Positions 1-7,624 of a stretch of 51,364 nt of DNA are shown one piece after another. Under the pieces are notes generated by a model. That model did no database searches, was not told the origin of the DNA, and saw only the letters and a list, made by a program, of their open reading frames with translations. The position numbers were made by a program, and so were the translations under genes. Source of the stretch: an uncultured Planctomycetia bacterium (GTDB lineage: Bacteria > Planctomycetota > UBA1135 > GCA-002686595); contig CALKYE010000229.1 of assembly GCA_938003765.1 (NCBI GenBank), positions 1-51,364 of the forward strand. Reading direction: 5' to 3'. Within the stretch, counting starts at the first letter, position 1. Each line of letters begins with the position of its first letter.

Positions 1-2
1 AG

Positions 3-1253
3 ATGCTCTACGACAACGCGCTGCTCGTGCCGGCGTACCTCGAGGGCTACCTCGCAACGGGCGACGAGGACTACGCGCGCGTCGCACGCGAATGCTGTGA
101 GTGGGTGCTGCGCGAAATGGTCACGCCCGAGGGCGCGTTCGCGAGCACGCAGGACGCCGACTCCGAGGGTGAAGAAGGCAAGTTCTTCGCGTGGACGCCG
201 GCGGAGTTGAAGGCAGTGCTCGGCGACAAGCACGGCGCTTGGGCCGCGGAGTGGTGGGGCGTCACCGACGAAGGCAACTTCGAGCATGGCAAGAGCGCGC
301 TGTGGCGCCCTGAGCGCGAAGACGACGTCGCGCGCGAGCTGCGAGTAGACCTCGCCGAGCTGCGCGCGGCGATGAAGGAGGCGCGAGCGAAGCTGTTCGC
401 GGCTCGCGAACTGCGCGTGCGACCGGGCAAGGACGACAAGGTGCTCGCGAGCTGGAACGGGCTGATGATCTCGGCGCTCGCGCAGAGCTATCAGGCGCTG
501 GGCGACGTGCGTCACCTCGATGCCGCACGCGCGGCCGCGCGCTACGTGTTGGTTCACATGCGCCAGCCGGGCGGAGAGCTGCTCGCCACCGCGCGCCACG
601 GTCGCGCCAAGCTCAACGCCTACCTCGACGACTACGCGTTCGTGATCGCGGGGTTGATCGACCTCTACGAGTCCGACTTCGATCCTCACTGGATCCGCGA
701 AGCTCTCGCGCTCTCGAAGGTGCTCGACGAGCGCTTCTGGGACGCCGAGAACGGCGGCTGGTTCACCACCGGGTCGAATCACGAGCAACTCATCGCACGC
801 CTCAAATCGCCGCACGACGGCGCACTCCCCGCGGGCGGCAGTGTGCAAGCGCTCAACTTGCTGCGGCTGGCGGAGCTCACCGGGCAAGGCCCGCTCGCTC
901 AACGCGCCGAAAGCGCGATCAAGTCCGTCGGCGCACTCGCCAATCGCTATCCGGCGGCGTTCAGCCAGCTCATGATCGCGGTGGACTTCCTCGCGAGCTC
1001 CCCGCGCGAGATCGTCGTCGCTGGCGAGCTCGACGATCCGCGCACGCGCGAGTTTCTCGCCGCGATCCGCAAGCGCTTCGCGCCGCAGCGCGTCGTCGCT
1101 TTGGCGGACTCGCGCGCGGACCGCGAGCTGATGCCGCTGCTCGACGGCAAGTCGCCGAGCGCCGCGGGCCCGCGCGTCTTCGTGTGTCGCAACTACACCT
1201 GCAAAGCGCCGGCTGATTCGCTCGAGGCGCTGGCCGAGGAACTCGACGACTGA
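3..1253 (+). CDS. YyaL/DUF255 family protein (SPATA20-like), C-terminal part
   Basis: This is the C-terminal 416 residues of a gene whose 5' end lies before the window; the two bases before the first ATG look like the end of a preceding codon, so that ATG is probably internal. The sequence MLYDNALLVPAY, the stretch ending DADSEGEEGKFFAWTP, the later DDKVLASWNGLMI and the HDGALPAGGS-like segment are typical of the YyaL/SSP411 family. That family joins an N-terminal thioredoxin-like domain (off-window here) to an (alpha/alpha)6 barrel resembling N-acylglucosamine epimerases. A C-terminal Cys pair (VCRNYTCKAP) is also present, as in relatives. The biochemical role of the family is unsettled. It ends 25 bp before a convergent minus-strand gene. 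Confidence 0.85.
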   Translation: MLYDNALLVPAYLEGYLATGDEDYARVARECCEWVLREMVTPEGAFASTQDADSEGEEGKFFAWTPAELKAVLGDKHGAWAAEWWGVTDEGNFEHGKSALWRPEREDDVARELRVDLAELRAAMKEARAKLFAARELRVRPGKDDKVLASWNGLMISALAQSYQALGDVRHLDAARAAARYVLVHMRQPGGELLATARHGRAKLNAYLDDYAFVIAGLIDLYESDFDPHWIREALALSKVLDERFWDAENGGWFTTGSNHEQLIARLKSPHDGALPAGGSVQALNLLRLAELTGQGPLAQRAESAIKSVGALANRYPAAFSQLMIAVDFLASSPREIVVAGELDDPRTREFLAAIRKRFAPQRVVALADSRADRELMPLLDGKSPSAAGPRVFVCRNYTCKAPADSLEALAEELDD

Positions 1254-1278
1254 AACGCGTCCGCGCGCCGCGTTCGCC

Positions 1279-1779
1279 TCAGTGTTCGGGCTCGGGCGCG
1301 CCCGCGGTGCCGCCCGGTCGCATCGGCTTGCCCATCACGGCGCGCGCTCCGAACTTCAAGCGCTCGTCGATCTCGCGGTCGAACCTCGGGTGACGCGGCT
1401 CGCGCGCGAACTTGCGGTGCGCCGCGTGGCACACGTAGCACATGACCATGTCGGGCGCGAAGGCGTAGAGCGCCGCGTCGAGCGCCGCTGCGACGAACAG
1501 GCTCACGTAGTACGTGAACGGCGCGAGAACGGCCGCCACGACCACCACGGTGATGCCGAGCTTGCGCGGGAATTCCTTGAGCGTGTAGAGCTCGGGGTGA
1601 CCGCAACTCACGCACGCGCTCAGTCCGCCCTCGGGCGTGAGGCTCGCGTGCAGCAGCGGATGCTCGTCACCGCAGTGCGTGCAACGCGTCGACGTCGGCA
1701 GTTCGCGCGGCGTGGGCGCGTACACGCGCGAGAAGGCCTCGGCGTCGCGCGGGCACGCGATTTCGACGCTGGCGCTCAC
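1279..1779 (-). CDS. Small zinc-ribbon membrane protein, function unknown
   Basis: A 166-residue protein read from a GTG start at 1779. That start overlaps the stop of the upstream membrane-protein gene in a GTGA, which argues strongly for it. Cysteine pairs at residues 33/36 and 56/59 (CTHC, CVSC) form a likely zinc ribbon. A hydrophobic stretch at about residues 74-108 gives one or two membrane segments. A third motif CYVCH at 114-118 sits after the membrane part, followed by a charged tail. I know no named family. CYVCH fits the c-type haem pattern, but the adjoining His/Arg-rich context looks more like another metal-knuckle motif. It was probably co-translated with the gene upstream. Confidence 0.7.
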   Translation of the reverse strand: MSASVEIACPRDAEAFSRVYAPTPRELPTSTRCTHCGDEHPLLHASLTPEGGLSACVSCGHPELYTLKEFPRKLGITVVVVAAVLAPFTYYVSLFVAAALDAALYAFAPDMVMCYVCHAAHRKFAREPRHPRFDREIDERLKFGARAVMGKPMRPGGTAGAPEPEH

Positions 1780-2561
1780 AGGGGCGCCCCGTAGGAATCC
1801 TGCAGGAACAGCGAGACCGCCGTTCCGATCAGGACCAGCACCGTCGAGGCGTACAGGATTCCGGTCGCCGAGCGAGTGTTGCGATAGCGCAGCGACTGCG
1901 CGGTCATCCAGGCGAACAGCAGCGGAAGGGCCACGCCCAGCGCGACGCGCGTGCCGATGTAGAAGAGCGACCAGGGGCCCCACAGGTCGATCTCTCGCGC
2001 GCGCAACGGCTCGGCGAAGATCACGCAGCTCGTCGCGAGCGCCGCGGCGGACAGGCCCATCCAGACCATCGTCAGACGGTTGAGCCGGACCAGCCACGCG
2101 ACGTCGAGCGACGGCACGGTGAGGTACCAGTGGCCGAACACCATCGCCAGCCCGACGCTCCCGCCGACCAGACCCGTGGCGAGCGCGGACAGGCTCGCGA
2201 CGGTCCACGCCAGGCCGCCGTCGACCGCTGGGACGTCGCGCACCGCGAGCGCGAGCGAGACCGCGCAGCCAATGGAGGCGAGGGTGAGCCCCACCTCGCG
2301 CGTGCGCGTCCTCACCGGGCCCGAGTAGACGAAGTACAGCGCGGCCGAGAACCCTGCGCCGAGCCAGTCGAGCTCGCTCCAGGTCGCATCGCCGGTGATG
2401 CGCGGAAGCGCGATCGCGGTGAGCAGTGGAACGAGCGCCGTGGCGCCCATCAGGCGAAAGAAGAACACCCCTAGCGGCGCGCGCGCGACGAACACGAGCG
2501 TCACGAGCACGCCGAAAGCCAGTTCGAGGCAGAACTGCGCGCCGAGACTGCTCCAGGACAT
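1776..2561 (-). CDS. Polytopic membrane protein, function unknown
   Basis: A 261-residue protein from the ATG at 2561 (MSWSSLGAQF). It is almost entirely hydrophobic, with about eight predicted membrane spans separated by short polar turns; no signal peptide or catalytic motif stands out. Longer upstream readings are Arg-rich and run over the divergent SDR promoter region, so I chose the internal Met just before the first span. The stop overlaps the start of the zinc-ribbon membrane protein by four bases, suggesting the two products act together, perhaps as a membrane complex (inference). The start lies 82 bp from the divergent SDR gene, so the two transcripts share a short promoter region. 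Confidence 0.7.
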   Translation of the reverse strand: MSWSSLGAQFCLELAFGVLVTLVFVARAPLGVFFFRLMGATALVPLLTAIALPRITGDATWSELDWLGAGFSAALYFVYSGPVRTRTREVGLTLASIGCAVSLALAVRDVPAVDGGLAWTVASLSALATGLVGGSVGLAMVFGHWYLTVPSLDVAWLVRLNRLTMVWMGLSAAALATSCVIFAEPLRAREIDLWGPWSLFYIGTRVALGVALPLLFAWMTAQSLRYRNTRSATGILYASTVLVLIGTAVSLFLQDSYGAPL

Positions 2562-2643
2562 CTCGGGGATTGTACGCAGCGCGGGCGACGCTCCACGGAC
2601 CGGCCCGTACGATGCCGCGCTGTCCCCCCTCGAGCCCTTCTGC

Positions 2644-3351
2644 ATGAGCGCACCCCGAGTTCTCGTCACCGGCGGCGGCCGCGGCATCGGCCGCGCCATC
2701 GCCCTGCGTTTCGCCCGCGAGGGCGCGCGCGTCGTCGTCGCCGCACGCACGTCAACCGAGCTCGACTCGGTCGTCTCCGAGATCGAGCGCGCGGGAGGCG
2801 CTGGGATCGCCGCGCAGATGGACGTTCGGGACTACGGCTCGGTCGAAGCCGCGGTGTGGCGCGCCGTGCAGTTCCTGGGCGACGCGATCGACGTCCTGGT
2901 GAACAACGCCGGTGTGTTCGACGTCCAGCCGATCGACAAGCTCGAGATCGCCAAGTGGCGCTGGATGCAGGAGGTCAACGTCGACGGCCCGCTGTTCGTC
3001 ATCAAGGAGTCCCTCGACGCCTTGCTGGAGTCCGAGCGCGCCCACGTCTTCAACATCGCCTCGGTCGCGGCCCGGCGCGGATTCGCGGGCAACGTCGCCT
3101 ACTGCGCCTCGAAGTACGCGCTGCGCGGCATCAGCGACGCGCTGCGGGAGGACCTCGCGCCCAAGGGCGTGCGCGTCTCGACCGTGTACCCCGGCGCGAC
3201 CGACACCGCGATCTTCGACCGCGTTCCGGGCGACTGGGACCGCGCGAAGATGAACCGCCCCGAGGACGTGGCCGAAGTCGTGTGGAAGGCCTGGCAGGCG
3301 CCGGCCGACGCGAACGTCAACGACCTCGACGTGCCGGCGCGCGCGAGCTGA
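2644..3351 (+). CDS. Short-chain dehydrogenase/reductase (SDR)
   Basis: A 235-residue classical SDR. The N-terminal cofactor motif TGGGRGIG is at about residues 9-16, followed by NNAG near residue 90 and the Ser plus YCASK catalytic motif near residues 140-165. PGATDT follows the active site. The family performs NAD(P)-dependent oxidoreduction of alcohol or carbonyl groups; the substrate cannot be read from sequence. A basic residue after the second strand (VVAARTS) suggests NADP(H). The start MSAPRVLVTGG is chosen because the fold begins immediately there. It converges with folE, the two stops being 10 bp apart. Its position next to pterin genes hints at a pterin or keto-acyl substrate, but that is only contextual. 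Confidence 0.9.
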   Translation: MSAPRVLVTGGGRGIGRAIALRFAREGARVVVAARTSTELDSVVSEIERAGGAGIAAQMDVRDYGSVEAAVWRAVQFLGDAIDVLVNNAGVFDVQPIDKLEIAKWRWMQEVNVDGPLFVIKESLDALLESERAHVFNIASVAARRGFAGNVAYCASKYALRGISDALREDLAPKGVRVSTVYPGATDTAIFDRVPGDWDRAKMNRPEDVAEVVWKAWQAPADANVNDLDVPARAS

Positions 3352-3361
3352 CGACCGCCGC

Positions 3362-3916
3362 TCAGCGGCCGATGCTGCGCACGAAGCTCAGGAACTCGTT
3401 GCGCGTCTTCGAGTCGCTCTGGAAACACCCGAGCAGGCACGAGGTCATCGCCGACGAGTTCTGCTTCTGCACGCCGCGCATCATCATGCACAGGTGATGC
3501 GCGTCGGCGACGACGCCGACCCCCTTGGGCGCCAGCGCATCCTGCAGTGCGTTCGCGATCTGCACGGTCATGCGCTCCTGCACCTGCAGCCTGCGCGCGA
3601 AGACGTCGACGAGCCGCGGGATCTTCGACAGGCCGATGATCTTGCCGTCGGGGATGTAGCCGACGTGCACCCGCCCGTAGAAGGGCAGCATGTGGTGCTC
3701 GCACAGGCTGTAGAACTCGATGTCCTTGACCAGGACCATCTCCGAGCAGTCCTCGTGGAACACCCCCTGGCCGATCACCTCCGAGACGGTCTGCGTGGAG
3801 CCGGAGACCAGCTCGCGGTAGGCGCGCTCGACGCGGTCTGGCGTCCGTTGCAGACCCTCGCGCTCCGGGTCCTCTCCGAGTTCGAGCAACAGCTGGCGGA
3901 TCAGGGGCGAAATCAT
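3362..3916 (-). CDS. folE: GTP cyclohydrolase I
   Basis: A 184-residue type I GTP cyclohydrolase, which converts GTP to 7,8-dihydroneopterin triphosphate, the first step of folate, biopterin and queuosine pterin synthesis. The zinc ligands are visible as Cys72 and His75 in SLCEHHMLPF and Cys143 in HLCMMMRG. The motifs GYIPDGKIIGLSKIPR and QERMT are canonical, and the length is typical of the single-domain enzyme. Its start ATG overlaps the stop of the upstream queD-like gene in ATGA, so the two are translationally coupled. The order on the transcript is queD-like then folE. Confidence 0.97.
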   Translation of the reverse strand: MISPLIRQLLLELGEDPEREGLQRTPDRVERAYRELVSGSTQTVSEVIGQGVFHEDCSEMVLVKDIEFYSLCEHHMLPFYGRVHVGYIPDGKIIGLSKIPRLVDVFARRLQVQERMTVQIANALQDALAPKGVGVVADAHHLCMMMRGVQKQNSSAMTSCLLGCFQSDSKTRNEFLSFVRSIGR

Positions 3917-4341
3917 GCGGCCGTCGGTCCGAAGTAATCGACGAAGTTCATGCGGCTCTCGCGCAAGCGGATCCGGTGCAACCGGGCGCCGTGCGCGGCA
4001 ATCGGCGCCGCGAGCTCGCGCCAGAACGCCACAGCGACGTTCTCGGCGGTCGTGATCGTCCCGGCGAGGAACGGCACGTCGTGATTGAGGTGGCGGTGGT
4101 CCACGCGCTGGATGATGCGCTCGACGATCAACCGGCTGAGGCGGTTGAGGTCCATGACCATTCCGGTCTTGGCGTCGAGCGCGCCCCGCACCGTCACCTC
4201 CAGCACGTAGTTGTGGCCGTGGTCGGTGAAGCAGGGCCCGTACAGCTCGCGGTTCTCGGACTCGCTGAGCTCGGCGCTCACCAGGCGGTGCGCCGCGGAA
4301 AACTCCTGCACGTGCGTGATCTCGACCAGCTCGGGGGCCAT
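3913..4341 (-). CDS. queD: 6-pyruvoyl-tetrahydropterin synthase / 6-carboxy-tetrahydropterin synthase (QueD family)
   Basis: A 142-residue protein from the ATG at 4341. Zinc ligands are His18 (SAAHRL) and His41/His43 (HGHNY). The catalytic cysteine is Cys37, in the CxxxHGH spacing typical of this superfamily. MDLNRLSRLI and DHRHLN follow. It would use dihydroneopterin triphosphate, the FolE product. QueD gives 6-carboxytetrahydropterin for queuosine or other 7-deazapurines; PTPS gives 6-pyruvoyl-tetrahydropterin. Overlap with folE supports a shared pathway, but no queE or queC is present to decide between them. The reading frame stays open upstream, but those residues are Arg-rich and unlike the family. 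Confidence 0.88.
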   Translation of the reverse strand: MAPELVEITHVQEFSAAHRLVSAELSESENRELYGPCFTDHGHNYVLEVTVRGALDAKTGMVMDLNRLSRLIVERIIQRVDHRHLNHDVPFLAGTITTAENVAVAFWRELAAPIAAHGARLHRIRLRESRMNFVDYFGPTAA

Positions 4342-4471
4342 GCCGCGGCGGACTGTACTCGAAGCGCGCGCGCTCGCGGCGGGCCAGGGCGCCCCGGCTT
4401 TGGGAGCACCGCTCGAGGCCTCGCGGTCGAGCTCAAGGCGAGGCGTCCAGGTCGGCCGAAAGACTTTCCCT

Positions 4472-4699
4472 ATGGAGGCGACAGATCGGGCGCTGACGAT
4501 CGGAGTTGACGCGGGCTGCATCTCGTGCGGGATGTGCGAGTCGCTCGTGCCCGAAGTTTTTCACGTGCCGCCCGGCGCGACTTCCAACGTGCTCCCGCTG
4601 TGGCGAGCGTGGGCGGAGACCTGCGCCACGGCCCGAGAGCAGCTGCGGGGAGCACGCGATTCCTGCCCGGTCGACGTGATCCGCATTGACGGTCTGTAA
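4472..4699 (+). CDS. Small monocluster ferredoxin
   Basis: A 75-residue protein starting at the ATG at 4472. Cys16, Cys19, Cys22 and the late Cys65-Pro66 form the CxxCxxC...CP pattern of a single [4Fe-4S] (or [3Fe-4S]) ferredoxin of the Fer4_13 kind. The second half between the motifs is helical rather than carrying a second cluster. It is a soluble electron carrier; its partner is not evident. It is divergent from the queD-like gene with 130 bp between, so the two may share a control region. The window contains several radical SAM enzymes and a Rieske oxygenase that need such carriers, but none is adjacent. Confidence 0.88.
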   Translation: MEATDRALTIGVDAGCISCGMCESLVPEVFHVPPGATSNVLPLWRAWAETCATAREQLRGARDSCPVDVIRIDGL

Positions 4700-4849
4700 T
4701 CCCGCGCAGCCCTCCTGCGAATCGCGGGCCGATTGGGGCTCGTTTCGCGTGCGAACTCGGCTAGTGAATCTGTGAGCCGGGGCTGCCCGGCGCGGCGCAC
4801 CTGCCGCGACCGGGAGGAAAAGCCCCGTTCCGCCGTGCAGGAGACCACC

Positions 4850-5203
4850 ATGAAGCGCCCCGCCAACGACCGTCGTGACGCCGAGCGAATCGTGCCGCTC
4901 TTGCGTTCCATCGGGGATGAGATCCGCGAGCGCAGCGCGCTCATCGACATGCTGGAAGACCGCCTCGCGGGCTTCTCCTCGACTCGCGAGGACAGCCGCG
5001 TCGAGATCGCCAACATCGAGTCGGAGCTGTCGCTGCACCGCCGCGAACTCCGGCGCACCGAGCGCGAGCTCAACGAGTTGGGCTGCGGGCTGGACGCAGA
5101 CCACCCGCTGCGGATCTTGATCCCGGCGAAGAGCGGGACCTACGCCTACGAACGGCTGGAGAAGTCCGCGTTCTACCGTCGAGCGACCCACCCGAGCCCC
5201 TGA
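4850..5203 (+). CDS. Coiled-coil protein, possibly DUF2203-like
   Basis: A 117-residue soluble protein from the ATG at 4850. The start has a good ribosome binding site, AGGAG, at 4839-4843. Residues 10-75 are charged and heptad-like (a helical hairpin or coiled coil). A short globular tail follows, containing LGCGLDADHPLRILIPAKSG. The shape, a helical hairpin followed by a Gly-containing beta tail, recalls DUF2203, but the key Trp-Arg tail of that family is not clear, so I leave the function open. It stands alone, followed by a strong terminator at 5248-5285. Confidence 0.7.
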   Translation: MKRPANDRRDAERIVPLLRSIGDEIRERSALIDMLEDRLAGFSSTREDSRVEIANIESELSLHRRELRRTERELNELGCGLDADHPLRILIPAKSGTYAYERLEKSAFYRRATHPSP

Positions 5204-5247
5204 CCGTCGTCCGCCACCCGGCAGGACGAACGCGCTGACGAAACGAC

Positions 5248-5285
5248 GCAAGCCGCCCGATCCGATCGGGCGGCTTGCTTGTTTT
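5248..5285 (+). terminator. Rho-independent terminator
   Basis: A perfect 14-bp inverted repeat (GCAAGCCGCCCGAT paired with its complement) with a 3-nt loop, followed by TTGTTTT. It terminates the coiled-coil gene on the plus strand. It also lies just past the stop of the convergent EF-hand gene, where it could act as a weaker block on the minus strand. Confidence 0.85.
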
Positions 5286-5335
5286 CAGCGACGGCGCTCA
5301 GCGAGCGCGCAGTCACCGGAGTTTGGACACACCCG

Positions 5336-7348
5336 TCAGGGCTTCTGCGGCGATCCGCCGGCCGGCCGCGCGCCGCCGTTCGCCGGAGCTGCGCCGCGAC
5401 CGCCAGCAGGTGCGGCTCCGCGGTTGCCGCCGCCGCCTTGCCCGCCTCCCTGTCCCGCGCCGGGGCGTTGCGGCGCGCCTCCCGCGGGAGCGGCGCCCGC
5501 GCCACGCTTGGCAGGACCCGCAGGCTTCGTCTGTCCCGGTGCGGCGCCAGGCTTCGCGCCGCTCGGCTTCGCAGCGGGCGCAGCGCCGCCGGGTCGAGCA
5601 CCGCCCTTGGACGCTTCGTCGTCCGCCTCGGGCTCGCCACCCTCGGCCTGCAGCTTCAGTCGCCGCTCGAGGTTCTCACGCGCCGCCTTCGCCTGCTCCG
5701 GCGTCGCGTTGGTGCTCTTGAGCCGCGCCTCGAGCTTCTCGCGCGCGACCTTGGCGCGCTCTTCAGCCGAAGCGCCGTCGCCCGAACCACTCGCATCGGA
5801 CTTGGGTGCGCCAGCATCCTCGGCTTCGCCTGCGCCACCGCTGGCTTCGTTCGCCAACCGACGTTCGAGCTTCTCGCGCGCCGCCTTCGCCTGCTCCGGC
5901 GTCGCGTTGGTGCTCTTGAGCCGCGCCTCGAGCTTCTCGCGCGCGACCTTGGCGCGCTCTTCAGCCGAAGCGCCGTCGCCCGAACCACTCGCATCGGACT
6001 TGGGTGCGCCAGCATCCTCGGCTTCGCCTGCGCCACCGCTGGCTTCGTTCGCCAACCGACGTTCGAGCTTCTCGCGCGCCGCCTTCGCCTGCTCCGGCGT
6101 CGCGTTGGTGCTCTTGAGCCGCGCCTCGAGCTTCTCGCGCGCGAGCCGAGCCCGCTCCTCACTCGACAGCTTCGACTCGCCCTCATCCTCCGCCGGCTTC
6201 GCGTCGCGCTCAGGGGCGCCCGGCGTCGCGCCTTCGCCGTCGCCGCGCTTGGCGGCCCGGTCGATGCGCTCGCGCAGTTCGGCGCGCGCCTTCTCGGCTT
6301 GCTCCGGCGTGGCGTTGGTGCTCTTGAGCCGCTGCTCCAAGCGCGCCATGGCCGCTGCGGCAGGATCAGCCTCCGGCGCTGCGGGAGCAGCTTTGGGCGG
6401 AGTGTTCGAGGCCGCGGGGACGGGCGCGCCAGCGCCGACCTCCGCGACGGGCTTGACCGCGCTCGCGCCCGCCAGCTTCGGCGCCTGCGCAGGAGGCGGA
6501 GTGGCAGCAGGACGCGCGGGCGGCGCAGCGGGCTTGGCAGCCGGGGCCGCGGGCGCCGGCTGCGGAGTTCCCGCGCCGCCCGACTGAGCGCCCTGAGCGT
6601 TCGCGATGCGCTGTTCGAGCGCCTGGCGCTCCGCCGCCGCAGCCTCGGGCGTGACGCCGGTGTTCCGGAGCCGACGATTCAACGCGGCCTTGGCTTCCTC
6701 GGACAGTCCCGCGAGTTCCGTCCCGGCGCCTTCGCCGCTCGACGACGAGCCGCGCGCCTGACGAGGCCGCTCCGCGCGCGCGTCGGCGCCGGACTCACCC
6801 GCCTCGGCCTTGCGCAGCGCTTCCTCGATCTTGCTGTCGAGCGCCTCGACGGGATTGGACGCGGGCGCAGCGGGTTGCGCGGGCTTGGCCGTCGCAGGCT
6901 TCGCCGTCGCGGCAGGCGCGTTCGACGCGGGCGCGGGAGTCGCGCGCGCGGGTTGCGGCGCGCCAGCGGGAGCGGCGGGCTTGGGCGCGGCCTTGGCGGC
7001 GGCGCGCAGCTTGTCGACCTCGCTCTGGAAGTCCGGCGCGATGGTCTTCCCGCCGGAGCTCAGAACGCCGTGCAGCGAGAGCAGGAACTCGGACTCGCCC
7101 AGCTTGCCGTTCTTGTCGGTGTCGGCGCTGGCGACGTCGCGCGGTCCCAGCCCGGCGCCCGGCGCTTCAGCGGCGCTCACGAGGCCGTCGCCGTCCTTGT
7201 CGACGCGCTTGAACAGCGTCTTGGCCCCTGCGAGCGAGAACGCCACGTCAGCGGGCTTCGGCGCCTGCTTGCGCGCCTGCGCCCAAGCCTGCGGACAGAT
7301 CGCGCCCACCATCAGTCCGGCGGCGATCAAAACTCGACGACACGTCAT
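5336..7348 (-). CDS. Exported EF-hand protein with Pro/Ala-rich linkers and tandem helical repeats
   Basis: A 670-residue protein. The start at 7348 (MTCRRVLIAAG) is preferred over one 12 bases upstream because GGAGG sits 5 nt before it. A signal peptide ends near AQAWA. Two EF-hand loops follow at about residues 50-95 (DKDGDGLVSAAE and DTDKNGKLGESE), so calcium binding is likely. The rest alternates Ala/Pro-rich linkers with a repeated helical motif, (R)LKSTNATPEQAxxAR. Four close copies and one diverged copy are visible, two of them inside exact 198-bp DNA repeats. The C terminus is Gly/Ala/Pro-rich and basic. It is probably a cell-envelope or matrix protein; no enzyme domain is seen. Confidence 0.85.
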   Translation of the reverse strand: MTCRRVLIAAGLMVGAICPQAWAQARKQAPKPADVAFSLAGAKTLFKRVDKDGDGLVSAAEAPGAGLGPRDVASADTDKNGKLGESEFLLSLHGVLSSGGKTIAPDFQSEVDKLRAAAKAAPKPAAPAGAPQPARATPAPASNAPAATAKPATAKPAQPAAPASNPVEALDSKIEEALRKAEAGESGADARAERPRQARGSSSSGEGAGTELAGLSEEAKAALNRRLRNTGVTPEAAAAERQALEQRIANAQGAQSGGAGTPQPAPAAPAAKPAAPPARPAATPPPAQAPKLAGASAVKPVAEVGAGAPVPAASNTPPKAAPAAPEADPAAAAMARLEQRLKSTNATPEQAEKARAELRERIDRAAKRGDGEGATPGAPERDAKPAEDEGESKLSSEERARLAREKLEARLKSTNATPEQAKAAREKLERRLANEASGGAGEAEDAGAPKSDASGSGDGASAEERAKVAREKLEARLKSTNATPEQAKAAREKLERRLANEASGGAGEAEDAGAPKSDASGSGDGASAEERAKVAREKLEARLKSTNATPEQAKAARENLERRLKLQAEGGEPEADDEASKGGARPGGAAPAAKPSGAKPGAAPGQTKPAGPAKRGAGAAPAGGAPQRPGAGQGGGQGGGGNRGAAPAGGRGAAPANGGARPAGGSPQKP
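5681..6143. repeat. 198-bp tandem DNA repeats inside the EF-hand gene
   Basis: The same sequence begins at 5681, 5879 and 6077, an exact 198-bp period (66 codons). The first two units look identical over their full length, and the third matches for about 65 bp before diverging. The period is a multiple of three, so gain or loss of a unit keeps the frame. Confidence 0.95.
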
Positions 7349-7624
7349 GGCTGCCTCCATCGCGAGAGAAACCCAGGGGTTCACAAGGTACGCCAACCAC
7401 TCCGCGCTCGTCCGGTGAGGCGCTCGAAAAACCTGCGTCGCCTCCGGCTCCTCGCTCGAGCCCGCGCGCCGCGCGCGCTGCGGTCGCGGCGACGCGATCG
7501 CGCAGCGGCCGCCAGGGCCGATTCACGAAGGGTCAGCGCTTTCGAACCGCGGCGGAGCGCGCTGCCGGGCGCGAGAGAACTGCAACGAAGTTCTCGAGCC
7601 CGCTACTAGGATTGCCCCTCGCCC

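Noticed and set aside
1420..1445. CYVCH in the small membrane protein as a c-type haem site
   Set aside because: One motif only, with zinc-type CxxC pairs and a cytosolic-looking tail; it is better explained as a metal knuckle.
3430..3500. Plus-strand reading through folE as extension of the SDR
   Set aside because: The SDR ends at a normal stop with a complete C terminus; the extra residues are antisense to folE.
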